Assembly: GCF_016907755.1 (NCBI RefSeq)
Contig: NZ_JAFBCN010000001.1
Span: 1,612,001 to 1,676,000 of the forward strand
Length of the DNA: 64,000 bases
DNA from: Cellulosimicrobium cellulans
Lineage (GTDB): Bacteria > Actinomycetota > Actinomycetes > Actinomycetales > Cellulomonadaceae
Reading direction: 5' to 3'
A program made the position numbers and the translations under genes. The notes under the pieces are model-generated. The model saw only the letters and a list, made by a program, of their open reading frames with translations. It was not told where the DNA came from and did not search any database. Below are positions 1-8,030 of this stretch, piece by piece; the first letter of the stretch is position 1, and every line of letters starts with the position of its first letter.

Positions 1-267
1 GTGCTGCGCAAGCTCAAGCCGCTGCCGCGGCTGCGCCAGCTCGACGGCGGCGACGTGGACGTGGACGGCCTGCCGGGGCGGTGGGTCGAGGCGTCCTTCA
101 AGGGCGGCGGGGGAGCGGTGCTCGTGCAGTCGGTGCGGACCGTGGTCGTCCCGCGCGGTCCCGTGGCGGACCTCGTCCAGACGACGGGGACGTGCACGCT
201 CCTCCAGCACCCGTGGGCCGCGGCGGAGATCCGTGCCGTCCAGGAGAGCCTCCGCCTCGACCGCTGA
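1..267 (+). CDS. C-terminal part of an unrecognised protein (5' end outside window)
   Basis: An open frame enters the window at base 1 and stops with TGA at 265-267, giving at least 88 residues. Base 1 happens to be a GTG, but nothing upstream is visible, so it cannot be called a start. The visible part has short hydrophobic beta-like stretches (around residues 38-50) and no motif or membrane span I recognise. No function is assigned. The frame is supported by GC-rich third positions and by the clean stop before the fprA upstream region. Confidence 0.55.
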   Translation: MLRKLKPLPRLRQLDGGDVDVDGLPGRWVEASFKGGGGAVLVQSVRTVVVPRGPVADLVQTTGTCTLLQHPWAAAEIRAVQESLRLDR

Positions 268-486
268 GCCCCGGCGTTACATTCGCCCGGATCACAAGAC
301 GAGGTATCCACCAGGCGAGACCGGTGAGACCCTGGTCATGGAGGAGAGGGCCCGAGTGAGGCGACCCTCACCCCAGTCGTACAATCGAGAGGTCTCCTGC
401 GGCCGGTACCCGAACCGGCCGACGCGGAACGGCCCGTCGGCCGCGCGGGAGAGACCCCCGTCCTCGACCGGAAGGCGCACCGTCCT
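268..486. other. Intergenic region upstream of fprA
   Basis: 219 bp without a convincing gene. It should carry the fprA promoter, but I cannot pick a -35/-10 pair with confidence. A GGAAGG at about 470-475 may act as the ribosome binding site for the GTG start at 487. Confidence 0.4.
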
Positions 487-1899
487 GTGAGCAGCATCCG
501 TCCACTGCGCGTCGCGATCGTCGGCGCTGGTCCCGCCGGGATCTACGCCGCGGACATCCTGTCCAAGACCGACCTCGACGTGAGCATCGACCTGTTCGAG
601 CGTCTGCCCGCGCCGTTCGGCCTCGTGCGCTACGGCGTCGCGCCGGACCACCCCCGCATCAAGCAGATCATCGTGGCGCTCCACAAGGTGCTGAGCCGCG
701 GCGACATCCGCCTGCTCGCGAACGTGGACTACGGCGTCGACCTCAAGCTGGACGACCTGCGCCAGTACTACGACGCGGTGATCTTCTCCACGGGGTCGAT
801 CCGCGACGCGGCGCTGCCCGTCGAGGGCATCGACCTGCCGGGCTCGTACGGCGCGGCCGACTTCGTGTCCTGGTACGACGGCCACCCGGACGTCCCGCGC
901 ACGTGGCCGCTCGAGGCCCAGCAGGTCGCGGTCCTCGGCGCGGGCAACGTCGCGCTCGACGTCGCGCGCGTGCTCGCCAAGCACGCGGACGACCTGCTGC
1001 CGACCGAGGTCCCGCAGAACGTCTACGAGATCCTCAAGTCCTCGCCGGTCACGGACGTGCACGTGTTCGCCCGCCGTGGGCCGGCGCAGGCCAAGTTCTC
1101 GCCGCTCGAGCTGCGCGAGCTGGGCCACGTCCCCGACGTCGACGTGATCGTCTACCCGGAGGACTTCGAGTTCGACGAGGGCTCGATGGCCGCGATCAGC
1201 TCGTCGAACCAGACCAAGCAGGTCGTCAAGACCCTCACGGACTGGACGCTCAAGGACCCGAGCGAGAACACGGCGTCGCGCCGCCTGCACCTGCACTTCC
1301 TCCACGCCCCGGCCGCGGTCCTCGGCGACGGCAAGGTCGAGGCGCTGCGGACCGAGAGGACCCAGCTCAACGGCGACGGCACCGTCTCCGGCACGGGCGA
1401 GTTCCACGAGTGGCCCGTGCAGGCCGTGTACCGCGCGGTCGGCTACTTCGGCTCGCCGCTGCCCGAGATCCCGTTCGACGAGCTCAAGGGCGTCATCCCG
1501 AACCGCGAGGGCCGGGTCATCGACATCGACGGCGAGCACATCCCCGGCGTGTACGCGACCGGCTGGATCAAGCGCGGCCCGGTGGGCCTCATCGGCCACA
1601 CCAAGTCGGACGCGTCCGAGACGATCCGCCACCTCGTCGAGGACGTCACCGGTGCGGGCGACGGCGGCGACGTCGCGGCGGCGGACCTGGCCGCAGGGCG
1701 CGTCGCGCCGCTCGGCGACCCCGAGGCGGTCGTGGACTTCCTCCGCGAGCGCGGCGTCGACCACGTCGAGTGGTCGGGCTGGGAGCTGCTCGACGCGTAC
1801 GAGCGTGCCCTCGGCGAGCCGCACGGGCGCGAGCGCATCAAGGTCGTGCCGCGCGAGGACATGATCCGCGTGGCCCGCGGCGAGACCCAGGTCGGCTGA
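487..1899 (+). CDS. fprA: Ferredoxin/flavodoxin-NADP+ reductase, FprA type
   Basis: 470-residue FAD/NADP(H) oxidoreductase of the adrenodoxin-reductase-like FprA family. It passes electrons between NADPH and ferredoxin in the cytoplasm. An N-terminal dinucleotide-binding motif VAIVGAGPAGIYAAD (residues 9-23) binds FAD. It is followed by the family-typical LVRYGVAPDHP segment. A second Rossmann motif VLGAGNVALDVARV (around residue 148) binds NADP. The C-terminal part has the conserved GYFGSPLP and ATGWIKRGPVGLIGH segments. The GTG start at 487 places the FAD motif at the usual distance from the N-terminus. A strong hairpin follows the stop, so it is probably monocistronic. Confidence 0.93.
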   Translation: MSSIRPLRVAIVGAGPAGIYAADILSKTDLDVSIDLFERLPAPFGLVRYGVAPDHPRIKQIIVALHKVLSRGDIRLLANVDYGVDLKLDDLRQYYDAVIFSTGSIRDAALPVEGIDLPGSYGAADFVSWYDGHPDVPRTWPLEAQQVAVLGAGNVALDVARVLAKHADDLLPTEVPQNVYEILKSSPVTDVHVFARRGPAQAKFSPLELRELGHVPDVDVIVYPEDFEFDEGSMAAISSSNQTKQVVKTLTDWTLKDPSENTASRRLHLHFLHAPAAVLGDGKVEALRTERTQLNGDGTVSGTGEFHEWPVQAVYRAVGYFGSPLPEIPFDELKGVIPNREGRVIDIDGEHIPGVYATGWIKRGPVGLIGHTKSDASETIRHLVEDVTGAGDGGDVAAADLAAGRVAPLGDPEAVVDFLRERGVDHVEWSGWELLDAYERALGEPHGRERIKVVPREDMIRVARGETQVG

Positions 1900-1927
1900 C
1901 CCCACGGCCTGCTAGGCCAGGGATCGC

Positions 1928-1967
1928 GACGACGGCGCCCCACCCCGGAGGGTGGGGCGCCGTCGTC
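1928..1967 (+). terminator. Hairpin terminator after fprA
   Basis: Perfect 18-bp stem (1928-1945 with 1950-1967) and a CGGA loop, 28 bp after the fprA stop. There is no U-tract, which is common for GC-rich actinobacterial terminators. Confidence 0.75.
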
Positions 1968-2109
1968 GTGCGCGGCAGGGACGACGACGGCCGCGACCGG
2001 GAACGGGACGGTCGCCTCGGGCGTTCACCAGGTGGGCGCCGACGGGGTCGGCGCCCGTCGGGCGCCCGGCGGACCACGCGGGTGCCCGAGGCGCGGAAGG
2101 GAGCACAGC

Positions 2110-2994
2110 GTGGGGCGTCAGCACTTCAACGGTCTCAAGACGGCCGGCCTGTTCGGCGTCATGTGGGCCATCGTCCTGGGCCTCTGGGCACTGTTCGGCG
2201 CCAAGGCGAACCTGCTGTGGCTCTTCGTCGGCATCGGCCTCGTGACGACGTTCTACGGGTACTGGAACTCCGACAAGATCGCGATCCGCGCGATGCACGC
2301 CCGCCCCGTGAGCGAGCTCGAGCAGCCGGCCATGTACCGGATCGTGCGCGAGCTCTCGACCGAGGCGCGCCAGCCGATGCCCCGCCTCTACGTCTCGCCC
2401 ACGCAGGCGCCCAACGCGTTCGCGACGGGACGCAACCCCAAGAACGCGGCCGTGTGCTGCACGGAGGGCATCCTGCGCCTCCTCGACGAGCGCGAGCTGC
2501 GCGGCGTGCTCGGGCACGAGCTGATGCACGTGTACAACCGCGACATCCTCACGTCGTCGGTCGCGGGCGCCCTCGCCGGGGTCATCACCTCGCTCGCGCA
2601 GTTCCTGCTGATCTTCGGCGGCGACCGCGACCGTGGTGGGAACCCGCTCGCGGCGATCGCGATGGTCGTCCTCGCGCCCGTCGCGGCCATGCTGATCCAG
2701 CTCGCCATCTCTCGCACGCGCGAGTACGACGCCGACGAGGACGGGGCCAAGCTCACCGGCGACCCGCTCGCGCTCGCGTCCGCGCTGCGCAAGCTCGACG
2801 CGGGCACGCAGCGGGCCCCGCTCCCGCAGAACCGCGACCTCGTGGACGTCTCGCACCTCATGATCGCGAACCCGTTCCGCGGCGCGGGCGTCGCCAAGAT
2901 GTTCGCGACCCACCCGCCGATGGCGGAGCGCATCAAGCGGCTCGAGACGATGGCCGGCCACGGCCCGGGCTACGGCGGCATCACCTACCACTGA
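2110..2994 (+). CDS. htpX: M48 family zinc metalloprotease HtpX
   Basis: 294-residue membrane-bound zinc metalloprotease that degrades damaged membrane proteins. Two N-terminal hydrophobic segments lie at about residues 12-50. The zinc motif HELMH is at residues 136-140, and the third ligand is probably Glu205 in REYDADE. Two further hydrophobic stretches occur between them (about residues 150-200). The frame is open further upstream, but GTG at 2110 is preceded by GGAAGGG and gives the family's usual [11 protein letters not shown] beginning, so I prefer it. It stands alone, with no partner chaperone gene beside it. Confidence 0.92.
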   Translation: MGRQHFNGLKTAGLFGVMWAIVLGLWALFGAKANLLWLFVGIGLVTTFYGYWNSDKIAIRAMHARPVSELEQPAMYRIVRELSTEARQPMPRLYVSPTQAPNAFATGRNPKNAAVCCTEGILRLLDERELRGVLGHELMHVYNRDILTSSVAGALAGVITSLAQFLLIFGGDRDRGGNPLAAIAMVVLAPVAAMLIQLAISRTREYDADEDGAKLTGDPLALASALRKLDAGTQRAPLPQNRDLVDVSHLMIANPFRGAGVAKMFATHPPMAERIKRLETMAGHGPGYGGITYH

Positions 2995-3079
2995 CGGGCG
3001 CGGGGCGGCGTGCCGGGCGGGGCCACGGGCGCGGCAGACGCGCAGCGCCGACGCGCGGGGCAGGTGGCACGATGACCCC

Positions 3080-3469
3080 GTGCCCCGCCGCCGAACGCAT
3101 CTCGCGCGCGACCTCGCCCTCGTGCTCCTCGCCGTCGGCGGGCCCACGCTCGTGCTGCGCCAACGGCACGGCCGCGGGTGGATCGTCGACGACGTGGTCA
3201 CCGCCGTGACGGTCTCGGGTCTCGTGTGCCTGTCCGCCGCGGTCGGTCTCGCGCTGACGCGGCGCGCGCCCGGCCCGGTCGCGCGCGAGACGGCGCTCTA
3301 CGTCCTCGTGGGCGTCTTCACCGCCGTCGGGGCGGTCGTCGGCACGTGGCGCGTCCTCGACGACCAGGCGCTCGTGCAGGGCTGGGTCGGCCTGCTCGCC
3401 GCGTACGTCGCGGTCGCCCTCCACGTCGGGCTGGCGGTCACGGCGCGGAGGCGCCGCCCGGCGCGCTGA
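3080..3469 (+). CDS. Small multi-pass membrane protein, function unknown
   Basis: 129 residues with about four hydrophobic segments (approximately residues 10-25, 38-60, 72-90 and 100-120), short basic loops, and a basic C-terminus (ARRRRPAR). This suggests a four-helix inner membrane protein. I do not recognise the family. The start is GTG at 3080. Its last 32 bp overlap the end of the oppositely oriented HAD gene, a convergent overlap with no terminator hairpin between them. Confidence 0.6.
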   Translation: MPRRRTHLARDLALVLLAVGGPTLVLRQRHGRGWIVDDVVTAVTVSGLVCLSAAVGLALTRRAPGPVARETALYVLVGVFTAVGAVVGTWRVLDDQALVQGWVGLLAAYVAVALHVGLAVTARRRRPAR

Positions 3470-4406
3470 CCCCCAGCGCGTCGAGGAGGACGGCGGCGAC
3501 GCCGTCGTCGTCGTTCGCGGCGGTGCGGTCGGTCGCCGCGGCCAGGACGTCGGGGTGCGCGTTCGCGACGGCGAACGAGCGTCCCGCCCAGCGCAGCATG
3601 GGCAGGTCGTTGGGCATGTCCCCGAACGCCCAGACGTCGCGGGCGTCGACGCCGAGCCGGGCGCACCAGCGCGCGAGCGCGGCGTCCTTCGTCACGGCCG
3701 GGGCGAGCAGCTCGGCGAGGCCCGCCGCCCCGGAGTAGGCGAGGTGAGCCCGGTCGCCGACCGCGTCGCGCACGCGCGCGAAGAACGTCTCCTGCGCCGT
3801 CGTCTGCCCGTCCGCGACGACGACGGGCTGCGTCGCGGGGGCGTCCTCGACCGGAGCGCCGGGGTCCCGCGCGAGGATCTTGCCGACGGGCTGCCGGGTG
3901 CCGGTGCGGGGGGTGGCGCCGGGCGCGGCGAGCGTCGACTCGACCACGGCGACGACGTCCGCGTCGTCGTCCGGGGTGGAGCGGAAGCCCGGGTCGAACG
4001 TCGGCCCGTCGACTCTCTCGAACGCGAGCGCGACGCCCGGCACGGCGGCGCGCAGGTCGGCGACGAGCGCGGCCGCCTCGTCCGCGGCGAAGCCGCACAC
4101 GTCGAGCGGGCTCGCGGTGGCCAGGTCCCACACCGCCGCGCCGCCGAGGCAGATGACGTGCCCGTGCCCGCCGACGACGTCGGCGAGCTGGTCGAGCCAG
4201 CGCGGCGGGCGCGCCGTGACGAACACCACCTCCACCCCGGCGTCCTCGGCGGCGCGCAGCGCGGCGCGCGTGCGCTCCGAGACGGTCCCGTCGGACCGCA
4301 GGAGCGTGCCGTCGAGGTCCGTCGCGACGACGCGCGGGAGCGCGCTCGACGACGCGGCAGGACGACCCGGTGCGACCGGGCGCGCGCCGCCGTCGGGCAG
4401 GGACAC
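3438..4406 (-). CDS. HAD-superfamily phosphatase, Cof-type
   Basis: About 322 residues. HAD motif I is ATDLDGTL, with nucleophile Asp30 and general acid Asp32. The Cof-type phrase VVFVTARPPRWL follows, then a large C2 cap, and near the C-terminus the metal-binding motif FGDMPNDLPML. Such enzymes dephosphorylate small molecules such as sugar phosphates, flavin precursors or pyridoxal phosphate; the substrate cannot be read here. The frame continues far upstream. GTG at 4406 is chosen because it lies 8 bp after the yajQ stop and gives a short leader before motif I. It is probably co-transcribed with the YajQ gene. Confidence 0.85.
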   Translation of the reverse strand: MSLPDGGARPVAPGRPAASSSALPRVVATDLDGTLLRSDGTVSERTRAALRAAEDAGVEVVFVTARPPRWLDQLADVVGGHGHVICLGGAAVWDLATASPLDVCGFAADEAAALVADLRAAVPGVALAFERVDGPTFDPGFRSTPDDDADVVAVVESTLAAPGATPRTGTRQPVGKILARDPGAPVEDAPATQPVVVADGQTTAQETFFARVRDAVGDRAHLAYSGAAGLAELLAPAVTKDAALARWCARLGVDARDVWAFGDMPNDLPMLRWAGRSFAVANAHPDVLAAATDRTAANDDDGVAAVLLDALGVSAPGGASAP

Positions 4407-4414
4407 GGCGAGCG

Positions 4415-4909
4415 CTACCGGTAGTTGGTGAACTGCAGCGCGACGTCGAGGTCGGCGCCCTTGAGCAGCGCGATGACGGTCTGCAGGTCGTCGCGCGACT
4501 TGCTCGTCACGCGCACCTCGTCGCCCGTGATCTGGGTCTTGACGGCCTTGGGCGCCTCGTCGCGGATGATCTTGGTGATCTTCTTCGCGTCCTCGCTCGA
4601 CAGGCCCTCCTTGAGGGTCGCCGCGAGGCGGTACTCCTTGCCCGACGCCTTGGGCTCCTTGTCGCCCGTGTCGAGCGACTTGAGGGAGATGCCGCGCTTG
4701 ACCAGCTTGGTCTCGAAGACGTCGAGGATGGCGAGCACGCGCTCCGCCGAGTTGGCGACCATGACGATGCTCTCGCCGCTCCACGCGATCGAGGCACCGA
4801 CGTTGCGGAAGTCGTAGCGCTGCGCGACCTCCTTGGCGGCCTGGTTCAGCGCGTTGTCGACCTCCTGGCGGTCGACCTTGCTGACGATGTCGAACGAGGA
4901 GTCGGCCAT
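4415..4909 (-). CDS. YajQ family cyclic di-GMP-binding protein
   Basis: 164 residues, the normal length for the YajQ/UPF0234 family. It begins with [20 protein letters not shown] and contains the conserved RYDFRN segment and the C-terminal [18 protein letters not shown]. Family members bind nucleotides or cyclic di-GMP; the role in actinobacteria is not settled. ATG at 4909 is preceded by AGAGGACC. The upstream in-frame extension would add unrelated residues and was rejected. The gene is followed 8 bp later by the HAD phosphatase. Confidence 0.9.
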   Translation of the reverse strand: MADSSFDIVSKVDRQEVDNALNQAAKEVAQRYDFRNVGASIAWSGESIVMVANSAERVLAILDVFETKLVKRGISLKSLDTGDKEPKASGKEYRLAATLKEGLSSEDAKKITKIIRDEAPKAVKTQITGDEVRVTSKSRDDLQTVIALLKGADLDVALQFTNYR

Positions 4910-4966
4910 GGGTAGGTCCTCTCTGGGCCGGGAACGGGTGCTGGGTCCCACCGTAGTCGAGCGGGC

Positions 4967-5992
4967 TCAGGGTCGGGTCGCGAGACGCGTCGCCCGTGCC
5001 GCGCGCAGCCCGTCGACCGAGAGCACGACGAGCGCGACCCACACGAGCCCGAACCCGGCCCAGCGGGTGGGCGACATGGGCTCGTGGAAGACGAGGAGAC
5101 CGAAGAGGAACTGCAGCGCCGGGCCGAGGTACTGCAGGAGCCCGACGACGCTCAGCGGGAGCCGGCGCGCGGCCGCGCTGAAGAGGAGGAGCGGCAGGGC
5201 CGTGACGATCCCGGCGGACGCCAGCAGGAGCGCGTGGCCGGCACCCTCGGCGCCGAACGTGCCGGCGCCGGTCGCGCTCAGCCAGACCAGGTACGCGAGG
5301 GCGACCGGCGTGAGCACGGCCGTCTCCACGGCGAGGCCGGGGAGCGCCTCCACCGTCCGGCCCACGCGGTTCTTCACGAGGCCGTAGAGGCCGAACGACG
5401 CCGCGAGCACGAGCGCGATCCACGGCAGGCCGCCCGAGCCCGTGCTGATGACGACGACGGCGGCGACGCCGATGCCCACGGCCGCCCACTGCGCCGGGCG
5501 CAGCCGCTCGCGCAGCACGGCGACGGCGAGCAGGACCGTGACGAGGGGGTTGATGAAGTACCCGAGCGCGGCGTCGAGCACGTGGCCGCTGAGGACGCCG
5601 TACACGTAGACGGTCCAGTTGGTGACGATGAGGACGGCCGCGACCGCGAGCACACCGAGCGTGCGCGGGGTGCGCAGCGCGGTGACGAACCCGCCGAGCT
5701 GGCGCGTCGCGGCGAGGAGCACGAGGCAGAAGAGCAGGCTCCACACGACCCGGTGCGCGATGATCTCGAGCGGCGCCGCGGGCTCCAGGAGCGGGAAGTA
5801 CAGGGGCATCGCGCCCCACAGGAAGAACGCGCCGGCGCCGAGCAGGAGCCCCCAGCGGTCGGTCGGGGCGGGGACGCCGCGCCCGCCGCCCGACGGCGCG
5901 GCCGGGGTGGGCGAGGACGGTGCGCCGGTGGGCGCGGGGCCGGGGTTCCCGGTACCGGGGAGGTGGTCCGGCGCGGGGGAGGGGCGGGTCAC
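4967..5992 (-). CDS. rarD: EamA/RarD family transporter
   Basis: About 341 residues. A Pro/Gly-rich hydrophilic N-terminus of about 45 residues is followed by ten hydrophobic segments typical of the drug/metabolite transporter superfamily. RarD-like phrases include GAGAFFLWGAMPLYFPLLEP, AHRVVWSLLFC and NWTVYVYGV. The substrate is unknown; the RarD name comes from chloramphenicol-sensitive mutants in other bacteria. Several GTG starts are possible; GTG at 5992 is the first that removes implausible upstream sequence. It diverges from the tRNA-Tyr gene and lies upstream of yajQ on the same strand. Confidence 0.85.
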   Translation of the reverse strand: MTRPSPAPDHLPGTGNPGPAPTGAPSSPTPAAPSGGGRGVPAPTDRWGLLLGAGAFFLWGAMPLYFPLLEPAAPLEIIAHRVVWSLLFCLVLLAATRQLGGFVTALRTPRTLGVLAVAAVLIVTNWTVYVYGVLSGHVLDAALGYFINPLVTVLLAVAVLRERLRPAQWAAVGIGVAAVVVISTGSGGLPWIALVLAASFGLYGLVKNRVGRTVEALPGLAVETAVLTPVALAYLVWLSATGAGTFGAEGAGHALLLASAGIVTALPLLLFSAAARRLPLSVVGLLQYLGPALQFLFGLLVFHEPMSPTRWAGFGLVWVALVVLSVDGLRAARATRLATRP

Positions 5993-6132
5993 CGGACCAC
6001 TGTACGGACGGACGCGCGGGCGGTCGCCGGGACCCGGATTTCGCACCTGGTCCGACGGGGCTGTATCGTTGGCTCGCCCGCACGGCGGGGCTGCACCATG
6101 TGCAGTCCTCTCGGCGAGCGACAACTCCACAC

Positions 6133-6214
6133 GGCAGGTTGCCCGAGCGGCCAAAGGGATCTGACTGTAAATCAGACGGCTCAGCCTTCGGGGGTTCGAA
6201 TCCCTCACCTGCCA
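6133..6214 (+). tRNA. tRNA-Tyr (GTA)
   Basis: Acceptor stem GGCAGGT/ACCTGCC, GTA in the anticodon loop, a long variable arm as expected for tRNA-Tyr, and a GGTTCGAATCC T-arm. The 3' CCA is not encoded. A TATCGT at 6064-6069 is a possible -10 element upstream. Confidence 0.95.
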
Positions 6215-6220
6215 CCGGAG

Positions 6221-6254
6221 CGACGGGGCGTCACCCACGGGTGGCGCCCCGTCG
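6221..6254 (+). terminator. Hairpin terminator after tRNA-Tyr
   Basis: 15-bp stem (6221-6235 with 6240-6254, one G-U pair) and a 4-nt loop, starting 7 bp after the tRNA-Tyr gene. Confidence 0.7.
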
Positions 6255-6419
6255 TCGTCTGCCCGGGGCCGTCGTCGGCGCCAGCACTCCCCGTGCGCGG
6301 CACAGCCCGGCGTCGTCGGACGGTGCGCGACGCCGGTGGAGCGGGGCTGGAAGGCCCAGGAACGGCGGAACGGCGCCGATTTCGTTCGACGCCGTGTTCC
6401 GTGTAGAGTTTTCCGCGCT

Positions 6420-6492
6420 GCCCCGATAGCTCAGTCGGCAGAGCGTCTCCATGGTAAGGAGAAGGTCAAGGGTTCGATTCCCTTTCGGGGCT
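6420..6492 (+). tRNA. tRNA-Thr (GGT)
   Basis: 73-nt cloverleaf with acceptor GCCCCGA/TCGGGGC, D-arm TAGCTCAGTCGGCAGAGC, anticodon GGT in loop ATGGTAA, and T-arm GGTTCGATTCC. CCA is not encoded. TAGAGT at 6404-6409 is a candidate -10. Confidence 0.95.
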
Positions 6493-6554
6493 CTGTGGTG
6501 ACGCGGGGTCGTCTTGCTGGAATACTGGCGAGACGGCCTCGCGTTCAGTCACGC

Positions 6555-6631
6555 GGCGGGGTAGCTCAGATGGTTAGAGCGCACGACTCATAATCGTGAG
6601 GTCGCGGGTTCGATCCCCGCCTCCGCTACCA
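6555..6631 (+). tRNA. tRNA-Met (CAT), elongator
   Basis: 77 nt including an encoded CCA (6629-6631). Acceptor GGCGGGG pairs with CTCCGCT through two wobbles, the anticodon loop is CTCATAA, and the T-arm is GGTTCGATCC. Position 1 pairs with position 72 and the initiator GGG/CCC anticodon stem is absent, so this is the elongator form. GTGACG-17 bp-AATACT upstream could be its promoter. Confidence 0.93.
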
Positions 6632-6717
6632 CTTTCGACAACCTCGTACGGCGGCCGGCGTCGTGCGACCTGCACAGCACATGCGCCCTCCGGAGGCGCG
6701 AGAGGTGGCTCACTACC

Positions 6718-6888
6718 GTGGCAAGCAAGAGCGCTGACGTTCGCCCCAAGATCACGCTGGCCTGCGTGGACTGCAAGGAGCGCAACTACATCACGAAGAA
6801 GAACCGTCGCAACGACCCGGACCGCCTGGAGCTCGCGAAGTTCTGCCCGCGCTGCGGCAAGCACACCGCGCACCGCGAGACCCGCTGA
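6718..6888 (+). CDS. rpmG: 50S ribosomal protein L33
   Basis: 56-residue zinc-ribbon protein of the large subunit. It has the paired motifs CVDC (near residue 16) and CPRC (near residue 44), so it is the zinc-binding C+ form. The typical [20 protein letters not shown] core lies between. The start is GTG at 6718, with GAGAGG about 12 bp upstream. It sits directly after tRNA-Thr and tRNA-Met and 28 bp before the dehydratase pair, an arrangement conserved in actinobacteria. Confidence 0.95.
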   Translation: MASKSADVRPKITLACVDCKERNYITKKNRRNDPDRLELAKFCPRCGKHTAHRETR

Positions 6889-6916
6889 GCCTCCGGCTCC
6901 GCGCCCGCGCACCGCA

Positions 6917-7378
6917 GTGAGCGTCAACCTGGCCTACGTCGGCCGCGAGTACCCCGCCAACGCGCCGTACTCGGTGGGACGCGAGAAGCTGCGGGAGTTC
7001 TCGGGCGCCGTCGGCGCCACCCACCCCGTGCACCACGATCTCGTGGCGGCGCGGGGTGCGGGCTATCCGGACCTCGTCGCACCTCCGACCTTCGCGGTCG
7101 TCGTCGCCCAGCGGGCGGAGGGGCAGCTCATCGAGGACCCGGAGGCGGGCATCGACTTCTCGCGCGTCGTCCATGCGGACGAGCGCTTCACGCACCACCG
7201 GCCGATCGTCGCGGGCGACGAGCTCGTGACCGTGCTGCACGTGGACTCGATCACCGAGCGAGCCGGCCTCGCCATGGTCACCACGCGCTGCGAGATCGCC
7301 GCGCTCCTGCCCGACGGCGGCACCGAGCCGGTCTCGACCGTCACCTCCACCCTCGCCGTCCGCGGGGAGGGCGCATGA
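6917..7378 (+). CDS. FAS1-like (R)-3-hydroxyacyl dehydratase subunit, HadA-like
   Basis: 153-residue hot-dog-fold protein resembling the non-catalytic subunit of a MaoC-like dehydratase heterodimer, as in mycobacterial HadA. It has the typical YSVGREKLREFSGAVG opening and the HADERFTHHRPIVAGDEL block. With the next gene it would remove water from (R)-3-hydroxyacyl thioesters in fatty acid elongation. GTG at 6917 gives the usual length. The stop overlaps the next start as ATGA, indicating translational coupling. Position right after rpmG matches mycobacterial gene order. Confidence 0.82.
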   Translation: MSVNLAYVGREYPANAPYSVGREKLREFSGAVGATHPVHHDLVAARGAGYPDLVAPPTFAVVVAQRAEGQLIEDPEAGIDFSRVVHADERFTHHRPIVAGDELVTVLHVDSITERAGLAMVTTRCEIAALLPDGGTEPVSTVTSTLAVRGEGA

Positions 7379-7809
7379 GCACCGACGTCACCCGCCCCGT
7401 CCTCGCGGACCTCTCCGTCGGCGACGTGATCGGCACACGCACGGTCGAGGTCGACCGCGCTCGCCTCGTCCGCTACGCCGGCGCGAGCGGCGACTTCAAC
7501 CCGATCCACTGGAACGACGCCTTCGCGGCCGAGGTCGGCCTGCCGGGCGTCATCGCGCACGGCATGTTCACGATGGGCGCGGCCGTCGCGCTGGTCGAGG
7601 ACTGGGCCGGGGACCCGGGCGCCGTCGTCGACTACCAGACGCGCTTCACCCGCCCCGTGCCGGTGCCGAACCCGGGTGTCGCGACGCTCGAGGTCACCGG
7701 GACCGTCGGGGCGGTCGACGCCGACGCCGGCACGGTCCGCGTCGACCTCACGGTCACGTTCGACGGCGCGCGCGTGCTCGGCAAGACGCAGGCGGTCGTC
7801 CGCGTCTGA
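7375..7809 (+). CDS. MaoC family dehydratase subunit, HadB-like
   Basis: 144 residues with the hydratase-2 signature YAGASGDFNPIHWNDAFA, in which the Asp (DFNPIHW) and His form the expected catalytic pair, and VIAHGMFTMG after it. It is the catalytic partner of the preceding subunit and overlaps it by 4 bp. HadC, found next in mycobacteria, is absent here; murB, the expected next neighbour, is displaced by the sugar block. A strong hairpin follows at 7850. Confidence 0.88.
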   Translation: MSTDVTRPVLADLSVGDVIGTRTVEVDRARLVRYAGASGDFNPIHWNDAFAAEVGLPGVIAHGMFTMGAAVALVEDWAGDPGAVVDYQTRFTRPVPVPNPGVATLEVTGTVGAVDADAGTVRVDLTVTFDGARVLGKTQAVVRV

Positions 7810-7849
7810 TCCGCGGTCGCCCCGGGGCGACCACGCGCTCCTGACGCCA

Positions 7850-7885
7850 CGAGGGCGCCGCACCCGACCGGGTGCGGCGCCCTCG
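7850..7885 (+). terminator. Hairpin terminator after hadB-like gene
   Basis: Perfect 16-bp stem (7850-7865 with 7870-7885) and a GACC loop, 40 bp after the stop of the dehydratase operon. Confidence 0.75.
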
Positions 7886-7974
7886 TCGTCGCGCCCCCGG
7901 AGTCGGCTCGGCCGCGCGCCGCGACGGCCGCACGAGATTCGACATCGTTCACCACGGCACGCCCTCTTTCGCCA

Positions 7975-7988
7975 TGGGAACGCTCCCA
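7975..7988 (+). promoter_or_regulatory. CelR-like LacI-family operator
   Basis: TGGGAACGCTCCCA differs at one base from the perfect palindrome TGGGAGCGCTCCCA, recalled as the CelR operator of actinobacterial cellulase genes. It lies 42 bp upstream of the start of the Tat-exported protein at 8031. Binding by the LacI protein encoded at 9589-10731, or by a CelR elsewhere, is inference. Confidence 0.55.
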
Positions 7989-8030
7989 CTACCGTAGGTC
8001 GCGCCCCTCACGACGTCGAAGGAGACGCTC

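Noticed and set aside
292-1905. Long open frame on the minus strand covering fprA
   Set aside because: It is an antisense shadow of fprA. Its protein is dominated by Arg/Val/Asp with no domain, while the plus frame encodes a full flavoprotein.
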